Source: Membranipora membranacea
Lineage: Eukaryota; Bryozoa; Gymnolaemata; Cheilostomatida; Membraniporidae
NCBI GenBank assembly: GCA_914767715.1
Contig: OU612074.1
Span: 12,944,062-13,008,061 of the forward strand
Reading direction: 5' to 3'
Length of the DNA: 64,000 nt
In this document: positions 62,401 through 64,000 of the stretch, one piece after another
How positions within the stretch are numbered: the first letter of the stretch is position 1
Layout: each line of letters opens with the position of its first letter
Position numbers and translations under genes: made by a program
The notes under the pieces: generated by a model
Database searches by the model: none
The model's input: the letters and a program-made list of their open reading frames with translations, nothing else
What the model was told of the DNA's origin: nothing

Positions 62401-63765
62401 CGCGAATTGTAAAATCTATAGGCTGTGGACAAGGTAACATCAATGAGTTTTCTGTTTTTCTGGGATGAGAACATAATTCTACATGCTGAATCGGATATTT
62501 TATGAAGCTGTTTTCAGCGTACAGTCTTGTAGGCCCATTCCCGAATAATCTGTGTTTTTCTTCGCGTCAAGAAGGGGGGAGGGGGTATTCTGAACATTTC
62601 AGGTTGCTTTGGTAAATTTGTATCTTGCATGTTGCAATAAGATAGTATAATACTAGAAGTTCTTAGTTCCTGATGTTGCACTACGCCAAGTTTCGCTTCA
62701 TATTGTTATTGGCTATAACTAACTGAAGACAACTTTTTTCGATTCCCACATTCCTTTTAAGTATATATTTATATATATATATATATATACGGATGGTGCG
62801 GTGTGATGTGGAAAATCTCATTTGTTGACAGTTTGAATAAGATGATGTGAAGATTCCTTTTACAATGCTACCTTGAACTATCCAGTCACAAAAAGTAAAG
62901 ATATTTCCCTAAGACTTATCTCCCCTGCTTTATTGCTATATTTTAGGAAGAGAAAGCGAAGACAGAGAGGAGGATATTATAAATCAGATCATGATATGAT
63001 GATGACGAGGAGGCCGGACCTGGATCTGCGTACAGACCCAGCAGCTGACGGTTAGTCAGCATCATTGATATATATTATATGGCTGAGGGGAACATATCTG
63101 ACCCTGAGCAAGCATAGGGCTATTTATGTATGGTTGCTGCTCTGCATTTCTCATCCATAATTGGACCACAAGCTTGATCCAGGAACTGACACAAAATTAA
63201 ACTGACACAAAATACTGATGGCATATTTTACCACTGATCCATAAATTTATATCAATGGTGAGCAACAGTTCCTTTCAGTGCTTTATTGTAAGATATAGCA
63301 CACTAATCAGTCGTGACAAACCTTCTATGCGCATATGATAACAAGAGCCCAAACTAGTAGAGTTTCACAAGAAAATTGGTGTAACCACCCGCAGTCAAAA
63401 TCAATAACTTGTGGTGGGTATTCTTGGGTCTTTAGGTAATGGTCGGGAGTGGGCATGTACCGTAGACTTAATAAGCAAGGTCTATGGCATATGCAGATCC
63501 CTGTTGTGGATTCAAACTCACAATCCAAGTGAGCAGCTTTACTTTATTTTCTCCATGTGGGTTTAGTGTAGAAATGTTATTCAGTTGTAGACAGTCCAAC
63601 TGTCACAATTTTGAGCTACCTTCACTGGTTTTTCATCTGAATATTTGTAGGAAAGTCATCTAGCTCAATATACGATCAGCAGGAGCCAGGCTGGAGGAAC
63701 TCACCGGAGTTCTCCTCTCCTGTCCCTCCTCACAAACAGCAGAAATATAAAACTCATATATCCAG
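50479..63765 (+). CDS. SUEL/CUB-like single-pass receptor with alternative tails (continues past window)
   Basis: Exon to 50684 encodes a hydrophobic leader-like stretch (SYSIIVLSIVIQTCTA), then EELETLYTAACLTDSQ, the start of a SUEL lectin domain; its 5' border is uncertain. Exons 51292-51418 and 51690-51774 complete that domain (TECDGKNYC, LMRCSYNRIL, VAYQCQ). Then linker exons 52671-52757 and 52903-53022, CUB-like exons 53978-54135 (ENYPATSITNPTCGCTF) and 54501-54600, microexon 55207-55227, exons 56520-56603 and 56953-57033, and membrane exon 57281-57368 (LILMIVIPLACAFLIALIIL). All phases agree. From the membrane exon (phase 2 out) two continuations fit: a 347-residue tail in exon 60213-61251 with its own stop, or exons 62947-63050 and 63651-63765, which run out of the window. 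Role inferred: cell-surface carbohydrate or adhesion receptor. Confidence 0.8.
51690..51774 (+). other. Third SUEL exon, same length as in the 16.6 kb gene
   Basis: Encodes KLMRCSYNRILQDEAPMKS and onward. It is 85 bases and phase 0-1, exactly like exon 16628-16712 (IHYCAYNRTLKSEASMTS), supporting a common origin of the two SUEL modules. Confidence 0.8.
52671..53022 (+). repeat. Duplicated linker exons
   Basis: Exons 52671-52757 and 52903-53022 are both phase 1-1 and begin alike (AVNLSSNEQ and AAKPNSNQY), followed by Tyr/Ser/Arg-rich, low-complexity sequence. They look like a tandem exon duplication and can be included or skipped without changing frame. Confidence 0.55.
54342..54500 (+). repeat. 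Seven-fold tandem array of a 3' splice site
   Basis: The unit TTTTGTGTTTTAGGGTACAG recurs seven times with acceptor AGs ending at 54353, 54377, 54401, 54425, 54450, 54475 and 54500 (spacing 24, 24, 24, 25, 25, 25). Each unit has a T-rich tract, TAG and the first bases of the following exon (GGTACAGTTG). Only the last joins the real exon (54501-54600) in frame. Use of copies 1-4 and 6 would meet a stop codon, and use of copy 5 would shift the frame. Confidence 0.9.
55207..55227 (+). other. 21-base microexon in the receptor gene
   Basis: Bounded by ATATAG and GTAAGA, phase 1-1, encoding about seven residues (GGQKPF plus shared Gly). It is symmetrical, so inclusion or skipping keeps frame. Its short length makes the call tentative. 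Confidence 0.45.
56723..56830 (+). mobile_element. SINE-like fragment in a receptor intron
   Basis: CCCGGTGGCTAAATTGGTTA resembles a tRNA box A region (TGGCTCAGTTGGTTAGAGC). No good box B follows, so this is a truncated or diverged element. It keeps an accidental frame open in the intron after exon 56520-56603. Confidence 0.35.
57281..57368 (+). other. Membrane-spanning exon of the receptor
   Basis: Encodes TKLILMIVIPLACAFL, then IALIILYCIIKKRR: about 24 hydrophobic residues followed by a basic stop-transfer end. It leaves in phase 2 within the Arg codon, which both tail exons complete. Confidence 0.85.
57369..60212. other. Receptor intron, no further exon seen
   Basis: AT-rich sequence with no domain-bearing open frame or convincing short exon in phase with the membrane exon. 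Confidence 0.5.
60213..61251 (+). CDS. Receptor tail A: long proline/serine/arginine-rich terminal exon
   Basis: Completes the Arg codon of the membrane exon and runs 346 residues to the TAA at 61249-61251. Order: basic juxtamembrane region (KEQKNRKVKQKQK), an acidic stretch (TSSEEETQ), a Ser-rich basic patch (SRSRASSIGS), an acidic-to-charged helix (GDDEDDLAEFAAQM, KNEERRRKEMEKR), SH3-type proline motifs (RRAPQPPGPP, which fits RxxPxxP, and VAPKPR), His/Tyr-rich stretches and a C-terminal ESNSDY that could bind a PDZ domain. It suggests an adaptor-binding signalling tail. I recognise no specific family. Confidence 0.85.
61252..62946. other. 3' UTR of tail A and intron to tail B
   Basis: No coding content. 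It holds an inverted repeat (61370-61449), an AATAAA at about 61832 and another at about 62283 as possible poly(A) signals for the tail A transcript, and a TA-rich microsatellite at about 62764-62790. Confidence 0.5.
61370..61449. repeat. Hairpin-forming inverted repeat in the presumed 3' UTR
   Basis: Left arm 61370-61397 and right arm 61423-61449 pair over about 27 bases (TTCTCAAGCTGATTT with AAATCAGCTTGAGAA at the core) with one bulge and one or two mismatches; the loop is 25 bases. It lies about 120 bases after the tail A stop. Confidence 0.85.
62947..63765 (+). CDS. Receptor tail B exons (partial)
   Basis: Exon 62947-63050 also completes the membrane-exon Arg codon (phase 2) and gives KRKRRQRGGYYKSDHDMMM, then DLDLRTDPAAD. 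Exon 63651-63765 follows in phase 1 (SSSSIYDQQEPGWRNS, then SSPVPPHKQQKYK) and ends with a GT donor in phase 2, so more exons lie beyond the window. It is an alternative to tail A, with different tyrosine contexts (GGYYKS, SIYDQQ). Confidence 0.7.
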
Positions 63766-64000
63766 GTATCGGTATTTAATATTCAATTACATTATTACCC
63801 TTTTTATAACTGTTATTCTACCATTCAACATTATATTTATTGCCCATAGAATTAATTTAATTAGTGATTCTATGTTATTGATAATATGACTTTTGTAGTA
63901 AGTGTGTTACCTATCAGATTTCATAGTTTAATCCTTGATGATATAGCTACATATGCACTAGACCAAGTTTGGTCCATTTGCCTGCATTCCGAGTTGCTCC
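63766..64000. other. Start of an intron leaving the window
   Basis: AT-rich sequence after the donor of exon 63651-63765, with no exon visible before the window ends. Confidence 0.5.

Noticed and set aside
1-64000. CRISPR arrays, operons, ribosome binding sites, prokaryotic insertion sequences
   Set aside because: The sequence is intron-rich animal DNA; none of these was seen.

Overview
The window is eukaryotic and almost certainly from an invertebrate animal. It is AT-rich and full of short exons with clean GT-AG borders and agreeing splice phases. The domains are animal ones: fibronectin type III (FN3), C-type lectin, SUEL (galactose-binding) lectin, ShKT, ankyrin, BIR and caspase, plus single-pass receptors. 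A sponge, placozoan, cnidarian or similar lineage would fit, but I cannot assign one from sequence alone. All gene models below were built by hand from splice sites, phase and family patterns. No alignment or expression data were available.

Layout, left to right. (1) 786-8717, plus: 3' part of a receptor with FN3 domains, one membrane segment and a short tail with three YxxL/I/V tyrosine motifs; a decayed copy of a tail exon lies in the last intron. (2) 10752-11826, plus: an Ala/Thr/Pro repeat followed by a C-type lectin-like domain with an apparent frameshift. (3) 15216-18662, plus: secreted SUEL lectin domain, then ShKT repeats, with one nonsense codon and several frame changes, so probably decaying. 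(4) 20752-24284, minus: exons of an unrecognised helical protein and a cysteine-rich terminal exon. (5) 24809-31840, plus: a clean 15-exon gene for a 1,120-residue protein with ankyrin repeats, two BIR-like zinc domains, more ankyrin-like sequence and a C-terminal caspase with both catalytic residues. (6) 32107-38039, minus: a major facilitator transporter. (7) About 38.0-50.4 kb: no supported gene. (8) 50500-63765 and beyond the window, plus: a membrane receptor with the same three-exon SUEL module as gene 3, a CUB-like region, one membrane segment and two alternative cytoplasmic tails.

The most striking items are the BIR-BIR-ankyrin-caspase architecture (an inhibitor-type module and a death protease in one chain), a seven-fold tandem array of 3' splice sites in front of one receptor exon, a near-perfect foldback of 70-base arms in the caspase intron between the catalytic His and Cys exons, and alternative receptor tails. 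Genes 1, 2, 3 and 8 look like surface or secreted recognition molecules and gene 5 like a cell-death or stress-sensing protein. An innate-recognition neighbourhood is a reasonable but unproven reading.
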